Made by a program: the position numbers and the translations under genes. Under the pieces are notes generated by a model. It had not been told where the DNA came from. It worked only from the letters and a program-made list of their open reading frames with translations, and ran no database searches. A stretch of 64,000 bases of DNA from Marimicrobium sp913061115 (lineage in GTDB: Bacteria; Pseudomonadota; Gammaproteobacteria; Pseudomonadales; Halieaceae). Positions 8,917 through 18,656 of the stretch are shown piece after piece. The stretch is taken from NCBI RefSeq assembly GCF_047729875.1, contig NZ_CP159826.1, positions 744,001 to 808,000 on the forward strand. The letters are read 5' to 3'. Positions within the stretch are counted from its first letter, which is position 1; every line of letters begins with the position of its first letter.

Positions 8917-10089
8917 ATGTCACTAGACTTCGATGGTGCCCGTCTGCCGAATCCTAACCTGCGCGAAGAACACCATGAGTGGCGCAGACAACTGCGCAAG
9001 TTTATCGATAGTGAGATTATGCCTTATGCCGAGGATTGGGACGAGGCCTCTCATATCCCTATTGAGCTCTGGCCGAAGGCGGCGGCTGTGGGCCTCCTCG
9101 GTTTGGGGTATCCGGAAGAGTTTGGCGGCGTCAAGGAAGGTATTGACTCATGGCATCTGTGGATTGCCAATGAGGAGTTGGCACGTATTGGGGTTGGCGG
9201 TATTCCCGCTAGTTTGATGGTGCACGGTATTGGTCTGCCTCCCGTCATCAATTGGGGTTCACAAGCATTGAAGGAGATGGTCGCCCCCCCAGTGCTGGCG
9301 GGTGAGAAGCATATTGCCTTAGGCATCACTGAGCCCGGCGGCGGCTCCGATGTGGCGCAGTTAGCAACGACTGCTGTGCGTGACGGGGACCACTACATCG
9401 TGAATGGTTCCAAGACCTATATCACCGGCGGCATGCGCGCAAATTGGGTATCCACTGCGGTGCGCACGGGTGGAGAGGGATCAAGGGGTGTCTCGATGTT
9501 GTTGATACCGACCGATGCGGAAGGTTTCAGTCGCACGCAGCTCGATAAAAAGCAGGGGTGGTGGGCATCTGATACCGCCACGCTTTACTTTGATAACGTG
9601 CGTGTGCCGGTAGAGAATCTTATTGGCGAGGAAAATCAGGGCTTTCTTGTCATCATGACCAATTTTAATGGCGAACGCATGGCGATGGCGGCTGCGATGG
9701 AAGCGTTTGGCCGCGTGTGTCTTGAAGAAGCCGCAGAGTGGGCGCGCGAGCGTAAGACTTTCGGTAAGCGACTGGCGGATCATCAGGTGATTCGGCATAA
9801 AATCGTTCAGATGAAACAAAAACTGAACGCAACTCAGGCCTATATCCGGATATGCTTCGAGTCGCTCGAGGCGGGCAACGCGAACCCTGGTGATATTGCG
9901 TTGCTTAAGGTGCAGGCCAGTGAAACTATGGAGTTCTGTGCCCGCGAAGCGATGCAGATTCTGGGGGGTATTGGGTATATGCGTGGCAGTCGAGTGGAGC
10001 GCATTTACCGCGAGGTTCGGGTTAACGCCATCGGCGGTGGTTCCGAGGAAATCATGCGCGATTTGGCCGCGCGCCAATACGGGTTATAG
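8917..10089 (+). CDS. acyl-CoA dehydrogenase
   Basis: FAD enzyme of 390 residues that introduces the alpha-beta double bond into an acyl-CoA. Motifs: LGITEPGGGSDVAQL (FAD/substrate loop), ITGGMRANW, RKTFGKRLADHQ and LGGIGYMRGSRVERIYRE. The usual C-terminal EGT glutamate is replaced (IGGGSEEIMRDL), so the base is probably the glutamate of NGERMAMA, as in long-chain and isovaleryl-CoA type enzymes. It starts a same-strand run with a GST gene (2 bp later) and two more dehydrogenases. Substrate unknown. The start is uncertain, with only a weak upstream site. Confidence 0.9.
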   Translation: MSLDFDGARLPNPNLREEHHEWRRQLRKFIDSEIMPYAEDWDEASHIPIELWPKAAAVGLLGLGYPEEFGGVKEGIDSWHLWIANEELARIGVGGIPASLMVHGIGLPPVINWGSQALKEMVAPPVLAGEKHIALGITEPGGGSDVAQLATTAVRDGDHYIVNGSKTYITGGMRANWVSTAVRTGGEGSRGVSMLLIPTDAEGFSRTQLDKKQGWWASDTATLYFDNVRVPVENLIGEENQGFLVIMTNFNGERMAMAAAMEAFGRVCLEEAAEWARERKTFGKRLADHQVIRHKIVQMKQKLNATQAYIRICFESLEAGNANPGDIALLKVQASETMEFCAREAMQILGGIGYMRGSRVERIYREVRVNAIGGGSEEIMRDLAARQYGL

Positions 10090-10091
10090 AG

Positions 10092-10724
10092 ATGAAATTA
10101 TGGCATTGCAGCGGTGCGCGCTCACTACGTCCTTTGTGGGCATTGGAGGAGATGGCGCTGGAGTATGAGGTGGAAATACTGCCTTTTCCTCCGCGCATGT
10201 TCGAGCGGGAATATCTGAAGGTCAATAGCCTTGGGACAGTACCTTACTTCGTAGACGGTGACACCGAGATGACCGAATCCACCGGTATTTGCCAGTATCT
10301 GGTGGATCGTTATCAGCGCTATGATTTTGGGCTGCAGCCCTCTCACCCTGAATATGGCGCTTACTTGAATTGGCTGCATCATTCTGACGCCACCCTGACG
10401 TTTCCCCAGACGATTGCTATGCGTTACTATTTCTTGGAGCCTACGCCTGAGAAGCAGGCAGTGGCTGATGATTACAGCAAGTGGTATATCTCGCGGCTGC
10501 GGCGTCTGGATCGTCACCTTGAGTCCCATGAATATTTGGTGGACAACCGCTTTACCATCGCCGATATAGCGATTGGATATGCCCTGTATCTTGGTCGGGC
10601 GCTGAAGCTTGATGGACAATACAAGCCGCAGACGGCTGCCTACCTGCAACGACTAATGGATCGCCCGGGCTTTAAGCGGGCTGATGAACAGGGTGAGCCT
10701 TTATCGCTGCCCGGTGCGGAGTAA
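10092..10724 (+). CDS. glutathione S-transferase family protein
   Basis: A 210-residue cytosolic GST fold: thioredoxin-like N-domain (MKLWHCSGARSLRPLWALEE, then LGTVPYFVDGDTEMTESTGI, with the cis-Pro VP and the TES glutathione-contact motif) and a helical C-domain containing FTIADIAIGYALYLGRA. It may conjugate or isomerise a substrate with glutathione. Its place between acyl-CoA dehydrogenases, 2 bp after one and 6 bp before the next, suggests a role in breaking down the same compound or detoxifying an intermediate. Substrate unknown. Confidence 0.85.
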   Translation: MKLWHCSGARSLRPLWALEEMALEYEVEILPFPPRMFEREYLKVNSLGTVPYFVDGDTEMTESTGICQYLVDRYQRYDFGLQPSHPEYGAYLNWLHHSDATLTFPQTIAMRYYFLEPTPEKQAVADDYSKWYISRLRRLDRHLESHEYLVDNRFTIADIAIGYALYLGRALKLDGQYKPQTAAYLQRLMDRPGFKRADEQGEPLSLPGAE

Positions 10725-10730
10725 AAATAA

Positions 10731-11933
10731 ATGAGCGCTAGTGAGCAGGAACTGAAGGAGTTTCGGGTTGAAGTGGCAGCCTGGATGAAAGACAACAAGC
10801 CCGCTGACCCCGGCTTTCTGTTGCCCCAGACCTTTATGGAGGTGGGGGACGAGAGACAACTGGAATTTCTGCGGAACTGGCAGCATAAGATTTGGTCTGC
10901 GGGTTATCTCGGCATGGCTTGGCCTAAAGAATACGGTGGTTGCGGCGTGGACGCCATTTACCAGAGCATTGCTGACAAGGAAATGCGGCGTCTTGCCGTT
11001 CCGATTTGTTTTAATGTGATCGGGTTGGGGTGGGCCGGGCCTCTCATCAATCACATCGGTAGCGAGCAGCAAAAATCGAAGTATTTAAAAGGCATTCTCA
11101 ATGCGGAAGATGTCTGGTGCCAGGGTTTTTCTGAGCCTGATCACGGGTCAGATCTTGGTAACGCTCAGACCCGCGCTGTGCGCGATGGTGATGAGTATAT
11201 CCTCAATGGCCAAAAGATCTGGACCACCATGGGTAACTTCGCCAAGTATATGATTTTGCTGGCGCGCACCAACCCAGATGCACCCCGTAAATATGACGGG
11301 CTGTCCTTCTTCCTCTCGCCCATGCATGTGTCGGGCATTGACACGCGTCCCATCCGCAAGCTCACCGGTGAGTTTGGCTTCACAGAAACCTTTTTTACGG
11401 ATGCGCGCATTCCCGCCGAAAGCATAATGGGTGAGGAGGGGCAGGGCTGGAAGATTGCGATGCAGACGTTGCAGTATGAACGCGGGGCTGAGGCCGGTGC
11501 CGCTGGTGGGCAGTCTATGGTGCGGATTACGGTCGATGACATGATTAGCCAGCTGGACGGTGTCAGACGAGACGGAGCACCGGTACTCGAAGATCCCGTG
11601 GTGCGTGATCAGGTAGTACAAGCCATTATGGAGGAAAAGGCGCTGTTTTTAGGGGATCGACGTTCTCATATCGGACACTTGACGACCGATTATCCGGGCT
11701 CGTTACCACTGTCGCACAAATTACGGGGTACCGAAATGACTCGGCGCATGCGCCAACTGGCGATCAACTTGCAGGGCGCTGAGGGCGCTCTGTATGTTGG
11801 CGATGATGATGCACGTCAGGGAGGATTTTGGCAGCGTGCCTATTTGAACAGCTTCTCTGCCACCATTGGTGGCGGTACCAGCCAGGTGCAGGCGAATATT
11901 ATTGCGGAACATGTACTCGGCTTGCCGAAGTAG
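10731..11933 (+). CDS. acyl-CoA dehydrogenase (large-type partner of the next gene)
   Basis: A 400-residue acyl-CoA dehydrogenase: GFSEPDHGSDLGNAQTRAV, NGQKIWTTMGNFAKY, and the C-terminal SATIGGGTSQVQANIIAEHVLG. The catalytic EGT glutamate is absent at the C-terminal site (GGGT). The following dehydrogenase begins 3 bp after the stop. Adjacent, dissimilar pairs like this are known in steroid and cyclic-acyl degradation (for example ChsE1-ChsE2), where the two chains form a mixed tetramer. That such a complex forms here is inference. Confidence 0.88.
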   Translation: MSASEQELKEFRVEVAAWMKDNKPADPGFLLPQTFMEVGDERQLEFLRNWQHKIWSAGYLGMAWPKEYGGCGVDAIYQSIADKEMRRLAVPICFNVIGLGWAGPLINHIGSEQQKSKYLKGILNAEDVWCQGFSEPDHGSDLGNAQTRAVRDGDEYILNGQKIWTTMGNFAKYMILLARTNPDAPRKYDGLSFFLSPMHVSGIDTRPIRKLTGEFGFTETFFTDARIPAESIMGEEGQGWKIAMQTLQYERGAEAGAAGGQSMVRITVDDMISQLDGVRRDGAPVLEDPVVRDQVVQAIMEEKALFLGDRRSHIGHLTTDYPGSLPLSHKLRGTEMTRRMRQLAINLQGAEGALYVGDDDARQGGFWQRAYLNSFSATIGGGTSQVQANIIAEHVLGLPK

Positions 11934-11936
11934 GGA

Positions 11937-13070
11937 ATGACTATGTCGCTTATTGGAAATACGACCCTGAGCTTCACTGAAGAGCAGGCTATGTTGTTGG
12001 ATGTGGCAAGAGAATTTTGTCGCGATAAATCGCCTATTACGGCGGTGCGAGCCCAGTTGGACTCTGATTGCGGTTTTGACCAGGCACTCTGGGATGAAAT
12101 GGTGTCGCTGGGCTGGGCTGGGATTGCTTTGCCTCAATCCTGCGGTGGCTCCGGATTGGGCGTGGGTGCTTTGGTTCCGGTGGTCGAGGCTATGGGGCGT
12201 GCGATGTTGGGTACTCCTTTGATCAGTAGCGCATTAGCCGGACAGTTGTTGCTGCGCGCTGGTAATGCGCAGCAGACTGAACGGCTGTTACCCAATATTG
12301 CTAGCGGTGTCTCGGCAACGTTGGCGCTGTTGGATAATGGTGACTGGGGTGACGATGGCATAGGACTGATACTGGATGATGAGCGTGTACTGCGTGGTAT
12401 GAAAAAATGTGTGCCAGACGCGTCCGTTGCCAGCATTTTTGTTGTGTCAGTGTCCTTTAAGGGCAGTGCGGCCTTGGCGATTGTGCGCGCGGATCAACTG
12501 GTTGCAGCGTCACTCAGCGCCAATACACTGATCGATCAGACTAAGCGTGCGGCCAATGTCGATTTCAGTGGTATAACCGTCGATGAGAACAATATTATTG
12601 TGGGCCCTGCCGTCGCTGCTGCGCTGCGAGATGTCCGCCTGTTGGGTGCTCTATTGGTCGCAGCCGAAGCGACCGGCAGTGCAGCCGCTTGTCTGGACAC
12701 CACGGTGGACTATCTTAAGACGCGCAAACAGTTTGGCAAGCTGATTGGTTCTTATCAGGCGTTGAAGCATCCGACTGTGGACATACTCACTCAGGTCGAC
12801 TCAGCACGCTCATTTATTTACCATGCCGCCACGCTGGTCAGTGATGACGCCATTGATGCCGATGCAGAAATTGCCTGTCGCATGGCGAAGGCTCAAGCCT
12901 GCCAGACGCTCCTATACGCGGGAGACCGAGCTGTACAGTTTCACGGCGGCATGGGTTTCACTTACGAGTGCGACGCCCAACTCTATATTCGCCGCGCCCA
13001 GTGGAGTCAGCAGCAGTTCGGAGATGTTCAGCATCATCGTAAGCATCTTGCTACGCTTTTGTTGGGTTAA
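11937..13070 (+). CDS. acyl-CoA dehydrogenase, second partner
   Basis: A 377-residue divergent acyl-CoA dehydrogenase. The N-domain has LSFTEEQAMLLDVAREF, the C-domain has YLKTRKQFGKLIGSYQALKH and VQFHGGMGFTYECDAQLY. The middle FAD loop is poorly conserved, which fits the partner subunit in hetero-oligomeric dehydrogenases. It starts 3 bp after the previous dehydrogenase, implying translational coupling. It is the last gene of the four-gene run. Substrate unknown. Confidence 0.85.
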   Translation: MTMSLIGNTTLSFTEEQAMLLDVAREFCRDKSPITAVRAQLDSDCGFDQALWDEMVSLGWAGIALPQSCGGSGLGVGALVPVVEAMGRAMLGTPLISSALAGQLLLRAGNAQQTERLLPNIASGVSATLALLDNGDWGDDGIGLILDDERVLRGMKKCVPDASVASIFVVSVSFKGSAALAIVRADQLVAASLSANTLIDQTKRAANVDFSGITVDENNIIVGPAVAAALRDVRLLGALLVAAEATGSAAACLDTTVDYLKTRKQFGKLIGSYQALKHPTVDILTQVDSARSFIYHAATLVSDDAIDADAEIACRMAKAQACQTLLYAGDRAVQFHGGMGFTYECDAQLYIRRAQWSQQQFGDVQHHRKHLATLLLG

Positions 13071-13175
13071 TATCGCGGCGCTTACGGCTTTGAATAATGA
13101 CTGTTCTCGCTGCTGTAGGGTCGTACAATCGTATATACTTGTGCATCCCACCGACATTTTGACTTAGTTTCTCTT

Positions 13176-14594
13176 ATGGTAAAAAAGCAGCGCGGCTTTA
13201 AGGCCACTATTTTGCCTCGCACCCTGTCTGCGTCATTCGCAGGAATTAGGGCGGGCAGCGCACTGGCCGCAGACAGTGTTGTGCAGCGGGTGCTGGGTCG
13301 CGGTCCAGACGATGCTGATTCCGAGTTTGCCCGCCGCGAGGCGCACAAGTTTGTGCGCGACTTAGGTAAACTCAAGGGCACCTATATAAAAATTGGTCAG
13401 ATGCTGGCGCTGTTCGGAGAGCAGTTTCTTCCCAGGGTGCTGGTGAACGCGCTGCGTGATCTTTCTGACCAGACTGAGCCTCTGCATTGGGATGCACTTG
13501 AGTCATCCGTACGAGACAGTCTGGGTGAGCGCTACCAGGAATTAGATATTGATCCTGAGGCGATTGCAGCGGCCTCATTGGCACAGGTGCATTTGGCAAG
13601 AGTGCGTTCTAGTGGTGACTGGATTTGCCTGAAATTACAGTATCCTGGACTGGCACAGGTGATCGATGCTGACTTCGACGTGGTCGTGCGTATGTTGCTA
13701 CTGGCCCGTTGGGTGAAATCGGGCCGCGAGTTGGATGACTGGCTCGAATCCATGCGCGAACACCTACACAGTGAGATTGATTACCGCCGTGAGGCCGCCT
13801 CAACAATAAAAATGAGCGAGTTAGTTGCAAGCGTGCGCGGTTCTAATGTCAGTTACCACGTGCCTCAGCTCCATCCTAATTACTGCACTGATGCGGTGCT
13901 GGCCATGGAGTATATCGAGGGTGTCTCGGTAGTTGATCCCGATGTGGCTGGGCTGTCGCTTCCGCGGCGTAATGCATTGGCCAAGGGGATGCTCGAACTG
14001 TTTTTTTACGAGCTCTACGAGTGGGGGATGCTGCAAACAGACCCCAATTTTGGTAACTATCTCCTGCGACTGGATGATCGCCGTAAGAAGATAGCGGACG
14101 ATGAGCTGGTGCTGCTCGATTTTGGTTCTGTTCTGCATTGCTCTGAACATTTTCTGCGCAACCTTCGCCAGACGATTGAAGCCGGTCAGCAGCAAGACGT
14201 CCCTCGCTTAGTTGAAGGGCTGATTGGCTTAGGTTGTTTACAGAAAGAGACGACTGAGGATGGGTGCAAAATTTTTGCCGATTTCTGCATGCACTTACTA
14301 GAGCCGTTGCGCCCGCCGGAGCAATTGCCCGCTGAGTATCTTAATGCCAACGGAGAGTATTGTTGGGGGAAATCTCAATTGATGCGTCGAGCCGCCAAAA
14401 AAGCTGCCATGGCGACGACCAGTCGCCAGTTCGTCACGCCTTCGCGAGATTTTGCTTTGATCGCGCGCAAATTGACTGGATTATTTAATTTCATTGCGGC
14501 ACTGGATGCCGAGTTTAACGCTCACGAGATGGTGCAATTACACATTCATCGTTGGCAGATAAAGGAGAAAAATGCCGCAAAAAAAGAAAGGTAA
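13176..14594 (+). CDS. ABC1/AarF-family kinase-like protein (first of two)
   Basis: A 472-residue member of the ABC1/UbiB/AarF family. Seen: KGTYIKIGQMLALFGEQFLP (the KxGQ motif), AAASLAQVHLA (alanine-rich replacement of the P-loop), LKLQYPG, LQTDPNFGNYLL and VLLDFGSV (the QTDPxxxN and DFG motifs). These are known of ABC1 ATPases, some of which support ubiquinone synthesis. This one is not in a ubi operon. It overlaps the next ABC1 gene by 23 bp, so the two are cotranslated and may act together. Confidence 0.88.
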   Translation: MVKKQRGFKATILPRTLSASFAGIRAGSALAADSVVQRVLGRGPDDADSEFARREAHKFVRDLGKLKGTYIKIGQMLALFGEQFLPRVLVNALRDLSDQTEPLHWDALESSVRDSLGERYQELDIDPEAIAAASLAQVHLARVRSSGDWICLKLQYPGLAQVIDADFDVVVRMLLLARWVKSGRELDDWLESMREHLHSEIDYRREAASTIKMSELVASVRGSNVSYHVPQLHPNYCTDAVLAMEYIEGVSVVDPDVAGLSLPRRNALAKGMLELFFYELYEWGMLQTDPNFGNYLLRLDDRRKKIADDELVLLDFGSVLHCSEHFLRNLRQTIEAGQQQDVPRLVEGLIGLGCLQKETTEDGCKIFADFCMHLLEPLRPPEQLPAEYLNANGEYCWGKSQLMRRAAKKAAMATTSRQFVTPSRDFALIARKLTGLFNFIAALDAEFNAHEMVQLHIHRWQIKEKNAAKKER

Positions 14595-15903
14595 GGACGA
14601 CAACTCGCGGGCTATACCCACGTCAAGAGTCAGCCGCTTTACGCGCATGGCCCGCATGGTAGGCGGCGTTGCTGGGGGAATGTTAGCCGAGGGCGGCCGC
14701 CAGTTGAGTGCCGGCAAGCGACCGAAAGCCAAAGATATGTTGCTGACACCGGCCAATGCACGCCGTGTTGCAGACCAGCTGTCTACCATGCGCGGTGCTG
14801 CGATGAAGGTAGGGCAAATCCTGTCTATGGATACGGGTGAGTTCCTACCGCGGGAACTCGCTGATATTCTGGCACGTCTGCGTGATGATGCACGACACAT
14901 GCCACCGCAGCAGTTGCAGCGCGCGATGTGTGATGCCTATGGGCCCGATTGGGAATTGCTGTTCTATGGTTTTGAAATGAAGCCGCTGGCAGCGGCCTCG
15001 ATTGGGCAGGTGCATAGAACCCTTTCTCCAGAAGGTCGAGACATCGTATTGAAAGTGCAGTATCCGGGCGTTGCAGATAGTATCGACAGTGACGTTGATA
15101 ACATCGCCAGCCTGTTAAAGCTGTCGGGCCTGTTGCCTGCTGATATCGACATACAGCCTCTTTTAGACGACGCCAAGGTGCAACTCAAGGACGAGACAGA
15201 TTATCTCAAGGAAGCTGAGTTCCTCGCGGCCTTTGGTCAATTGCTGCAGGCAGATGAGCGTTTTTTGGTGCCTGAGGTGTTGCCGGAGTTGACGCACCGT
15301 AATGTGTTGGCCATGACCTATGTGAGCGGCAGTCCGATCGAGAGTGTTATCGACCTGCCGCAGGCGGAGCGCGACCGAGTAATGACTGCCCTGATCGAGT
15401 TAATGTTGCTGGAGTTTTTTGAATTGAGGATGGTACAGACTGACCCCAATTTTTCCAATTACCAGTATAAACCGGATACGGGTGAAATCGTGTTGCTTGA
15501 TTTCGGTGCGACTCGACGCTTCAAAGCGAGCTTCGTCAAGGACTATAAGAGGCTGGCACGTGCTGCCATAGCAGGTGATAAAGTCAAATTAGTGGCTGCG
15601 TCTGAACGCCTTGGATATTCGATGGGAGAAGAAGGTAGTGACTATCAGAATATGGTTTTGCAGTTTCTTACGCTGGCCTTGGAGCCTTTGCGGCTCGATA
15701 TAGATTACGATTTTGCTCACTCTGATATGGCGAACAATATATCAAAATTGGGGGGGGAGGTCGCTAGCTTTAAAGATTCATGGCAGGTTCCGCCCTCCGC
15801 TGCGGTTTATTTTCATCGTAAAGTCGGTGGTATGTTTATGCTGGCCAGCCGGTTAAAAGCCCGAGTCAACGTGTACCAGCTGATGCAGCGTTGGCTTGTC
15901 TGA
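14572..15903 (+). CDS. ABC1/AarF-family kinase-like protein (second of two)
   Basis: A 443-residue paralogue of the preceding protein with the same marks: MRGAAMKVGQILSMDTGEFLP (KxGQ), AAASIGQVHRTL, LKVQYPGVADSIDSD, QTDPNFSNYQYKP and IVLLDFGATRRF. The N-terminal 40 residues are basic and poorly conserved. It begins inside the end of the first ABC1 gene in another frame, preceded by AAAGGAG. Tandem ABC1 pairs occur in other marine and actinobacterial genomes. The function is unproven; lipid or quinone homeostasis is a guess. Confidence 0.88.
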   Translation: MPQKKKGKDDNSRAIPTSRVSRFTRMARMVGGVAGGMLAEGGRQLSAGKRPKAKDMLLTPANARRVADQLSTMRGAAMKVGQILSMDTGEFLPRELADILARLRDDARHMPPQQLQRAMCDAYGPDWELLFYGFEMKPLAAASIGQVHRTLSPEGRDIVLKVQYPGVADSIDSDVDNIASLLKLSGLLPADIDIQPLLDDAKVQLKDETDYLKEAEFLAAFGQLLQADERFLVPEVLPELTHRNVLAMTYVSGSPIESVIDLPQAERDRVMTALIELMLLEFFELRMVQTDPNFSNYQYKPDTGEIVLLDFGATRRFKASFVKDYKRLARAAIAGDKVKLVAASERLGYSMGEEGSDYQNMVLQFLTLALEPLRLDIDYDFAHSDMANNISKLGGEVASFKDSWQVPPSAAVYFHRKVGGMFMLASRLKARVNVYQLMQRWLV

Positions 15904-15917
15904 GATTTACACGCATA

Positions 15918-17369
15918 TTATTTTCCAGTAGATTTCTTGCGTTTCGTTTTACTTTGAAGTGCGCTTTTGCGTAAATCCTCGAACGAGGATTTCAAGCAGC
16001 TCGCGTAAAAAGCCGGATCCGGCAACATGTCGCGACACGCGGTGAACGAGATACTGATGATTCCCTTTTTGTCCTGCACGGAACTGTAAACGATGTGAAA
16101 CAGGCCTACGTTGGGCAGCAGAGGGCCCAAGCTGATTGAATCGATCAGCGCCGCACCACACATGTAGAGCTGCAGTGGTGGTCCTGGCACGTTGGTTACG
16201 ATGGTATTGAACACAGTGCTGGCCTCGGCCAAACCGGTTGCACTGGCGGTGCGGATGGCCAGCGACAGTACATTCCCAGGCATGACGTCCGTCAGATCGA
16301 CAGCGAAGCGTGGCCCAAGTGCTTCGGCATAGGCCTTCGCAGATAGCGCCTCATCGTGCACTGCAGCTAGTCGAGCGATGGGATCGACAATGTCCGTGCG
16401 CAGAGCTACATTCATAAACCCCACCATGTTGCCGCCGGCAGCGCGCTCCTCTGCAGAGCGTACATCGATCGGACAGCCTGTAACCAGGGTTTGTGTGGGC
16501 AGTTCGTCCTTACTCTCGAGATATTGACGCATGCCGCCGGCGACGATCGTTAACATGACGTCATTAATGGTGGCGCCCGGGTGCGTATTCTTGATGGCGC
16601 GCACCACTTCGAAATCAAACTTGCTTGCCCCTACCACGCGGTGTCGCGAAATCCTGCCTTGGAAACGGGTCTTTGGCTTGTCCTCAAGATTGTGAAAATG
16701 TTTCTCTTGTCTGCCCACACGCAAACGTCGCATCGTGGGTACAGTCTCTTTTAGCATGTCCAACACCTGGCCGGGCTTGCGCCAAGCGTCCATGTAAGCG
16801 CGCCCTAGCATTTTTGGAGTGGGGAGTCTTTCCACAATCCATGGAGGCGCTTCACCCACGTCTCTGGTCTCAGGTGTAATATCGTGCACAATATTCATAA
16901 ACTGGGTGCCAGTGGCGCCATCCATAGCACAGTGATGCACTTTCATCAGGAGCGCAAAACACCCCGGAGGATAGCCCTTGATGTTATTGAGCCCCTCGAT
17001 GACATAGATTTCCCACATGGGTTTGTCGCGCCGCAGAGGCTGGGAGTGGATGCGGGCAGTCAATATACACAGCTGGCGCCAGTCTCCCGGTTTAGGTAAC
17101 GCGATATGGCGCACATGGTATTCCATGTCAAAGTCTGGGTCTTCTACCCAGTAAGGCCTGCCAAGGTTATACGGCACAAAGGCCAGTTTACGACGAAAAA
17201 TAGGCGATAGATGCGCACGGCCTTCTAGCATATTCAATATCTGTTTAAATCGAACTTTGCTACTAGGCGCTGTGGATTGGTCGTAGATATTGACTAAGCC
17301 AATATGTTGCGGAAGACCGTCCAGTTCGGCGTGCAGGAACATGGCGTCCTGTCCGGATAACTGCTGCAT
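15918..17369 (-). CDS. wax ester synthase/diacylglycerol acyltransferase (WS/DGAT)
   Basis: Membrane-associated acyltransferase of 483 residues that esterifies fatty alcohols or diacylglycerol with acyl-CoA, making wax esters or triacylglycerol as storage. The catalytic motif is VHHCAMDGAT (HHxxxDG, about residue 142). The N-terminus LSGQDAMFLHAELDGLPQHIG and the C-terminal NVPGPPLQLYMCGA are also typical. A 250-bp spacer separates it from the oxidoreductase upstream, so it probably has its own promoter. Neighbouring acyl-CoA dehydrogenases fit a lipid-storing organism. Confidence 0.92.
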   Translation of the reverse strand: MQQLSGQDAMFLHAELDGLPQHIGLVNIYDQSTAPSSKVRFKQILNMLEGRAHLSPIFRRKLAFVPYNLGRPYWVEDPDFDMEYHVRHIALPKPGDWRQLCILTARIHSQPLRRDKPMWEIYVIEGLNNIKGYPPGCFALLMKVHHCAMDGATGTQFMNIVHDITPETRDVGEAPPWIVERLPTPKMLGRAYMDAWRKPGQVLDMLKETVPTMRRLRVGRQEKHFHNLEDKPKTRFQGRISRHRVVGASKFDFEVVRAIKNTHPGATINDVMLTIVAGGMRQYLESKDELPTQTLVTGCPIDVRSAEERAAGGNMVGFMNVALRTDIVDPIARLAAVHDEALSAKAYAEALGPRFAVDLTDVMPGNVLSLAIRTASATGLAEASTVFNTIVTNVPGPPLQLYMCGAALIDSISLGPLLPNVGLFHIVYSSVQDKKGIISISFTACRDMLPDPAFYASCLKSSFEDLRKSALQSKTKRKKSTGK

Positions 17370-17620
17370 TTTCTAACCTCTTTAGATTCGTGGAGCCAAT
17401 GTGCAGCATACTGGCATTACAACTTCCGTCAATACGGGCTGATGCGTATCAGAAATAAAGCTGCTGCAATAATAAGGCGTGAAAAGGGCAGGTGGTTGCG
17501 CGCTGCTCGCAACGGCATCCTGCTGGCTAATCGCTCGCCGGGTGTTGCGCTAAGCTGACCACGCGCGATGGCCAATAATGTGAGTGGAGCGCTGTAGTTA
17601 ATGATACCCATAGGCGGGCT

Positions 17621-18637
17621 TCATACCTTTACCGCTACTAATTGCTTGCCAATGTTGCCGCCGCTAAACAGGTTTATCAATGCCTGCGGCAACTGTTCAA
17701 AGCCCTGTAGGACAGTCTCCCGATGGCGCAATTCACCGCTGTCAAGATGCTGGAGTAGTACCTCGATAGCCTCGGGGAACCGCTTCGCATAGTCCAGTAC
17801 AATAAACCCTTCCATGCGGGCGCGGCGATACACTAGGTTAAAATAATTCACCGGCCCGGCAACAGGTCCTGTGACATTGTAGCGAGAGATGCCGCCACAC
17901 AGCACCACGCGGGCGCTTTCCGCAAGATTGTTGAGCGCGATATCGAGAATGTCGCCGCCCACATTATCAAAGTAAACATCCAGCCCATTGGGACATAACT
18001 CGGACACTCTCTGCGCTGTATCTTCAGATTTGTAGTCGATCGCGGCATCAAAGCCTAGGTCAGAAACCAGCCAGTCGCATTTTTCTCTGCCTCCAGCGAT
18101 CCCTACGACGCGTGCGCCGGCAATTCTAGCCAGTTGCCCGGCAATTGAACCGGTTGCGCCGCCAGCGCCTGACACCAGTACCGTGTTACCTGCTTGCGGC
18201 TTGCCGATATCCAGCATGCCAAAATATGCGGTTAGGCCAGTGATGCCGAGTACGTTCAGTGCTGCCGGAAGAGATACAGTCTGGGGTATTGCTCGCAGAG
18301 GTGTTGAGCGGCCATCACTGGCAAGGTAGCGCCGCCAGCCTAGAGGCCCGGACACCCTTGTTCCTATAGGGAACTTAGGGTTGTCCGATTGCAGAACAAC
18401 ACCCGCACCCTGACCACGCATCACATCGCCGATCTGCAACGGCGCGATGTAGTCTGCCCTCGCCTCCATCCAGCCCTTCATCGCGGGTTCTACCGCAAGA
18501 TAGTGGACTTCCACCAACACGTCGCCGGCATTTAGGGTTGGCATGGGCAGATCTACCAGGTCAAAATTTGCTGGCTCGATGTCACCCTGGGGGCGTGCCG
18601 AAAATAGAATATGTTGGTTATGGCGCTCGGTACTCAT
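17621..18637 (-). CDS. NADP-dependent oxidoreductase, zinc-free MDR family
   Basis: A 338-residue medium-chain reductase related to leukotriene B4 dehydrogenase and quinone/enone reductases. GITGLTAYFGMLDIGKPQAG and VSGAGGATGSIAGQLARIAGARVVG carry the dinucleotide-binding fold, and there are no zinc-ligand cysteines in the usual positions. It reduces carbon-carbon double bonds of enones or similar compounds with NADPH. ATG at 18637 has AAGGAA upstream; the frame extends 15 codons further without a site. It lies 19 bp after the sulfotransferase gene on the same strand. Confidence 0.88.
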   Translation of the reverse strand: MSTERHNQHILFSARPQGDIEPANFDLVDLPMPTLNAGDVLVEVHYLAVEPAMKGWMEARADYIAPLQIGDVMRGQGAGVVLQSDNPKFPIGTRVSGPLGWRRYLASDGRSTPLRAIPQTVSLPAALNVLGITGLTAYFGMLDIGKPQAGNTVLVSGAGGATGSIAGQLARIAGARVVGIAGGREKCDWLVSDLGFDAAIDYKSEDTAQRVSELCPNGLDVYFDNVGGDILDIALNNLAESARVVLCGGISRYNVTGPVAGPVNYFNLVYRRARMEGFIVLDYAKRFPEAIEVLLQHLDSGELRHRETVLQGFEQLPQALINLFSGGNIGKQLVAVKV

Positions 18638-18656
18638 GCAGTTCCTTTTTAGTGAG

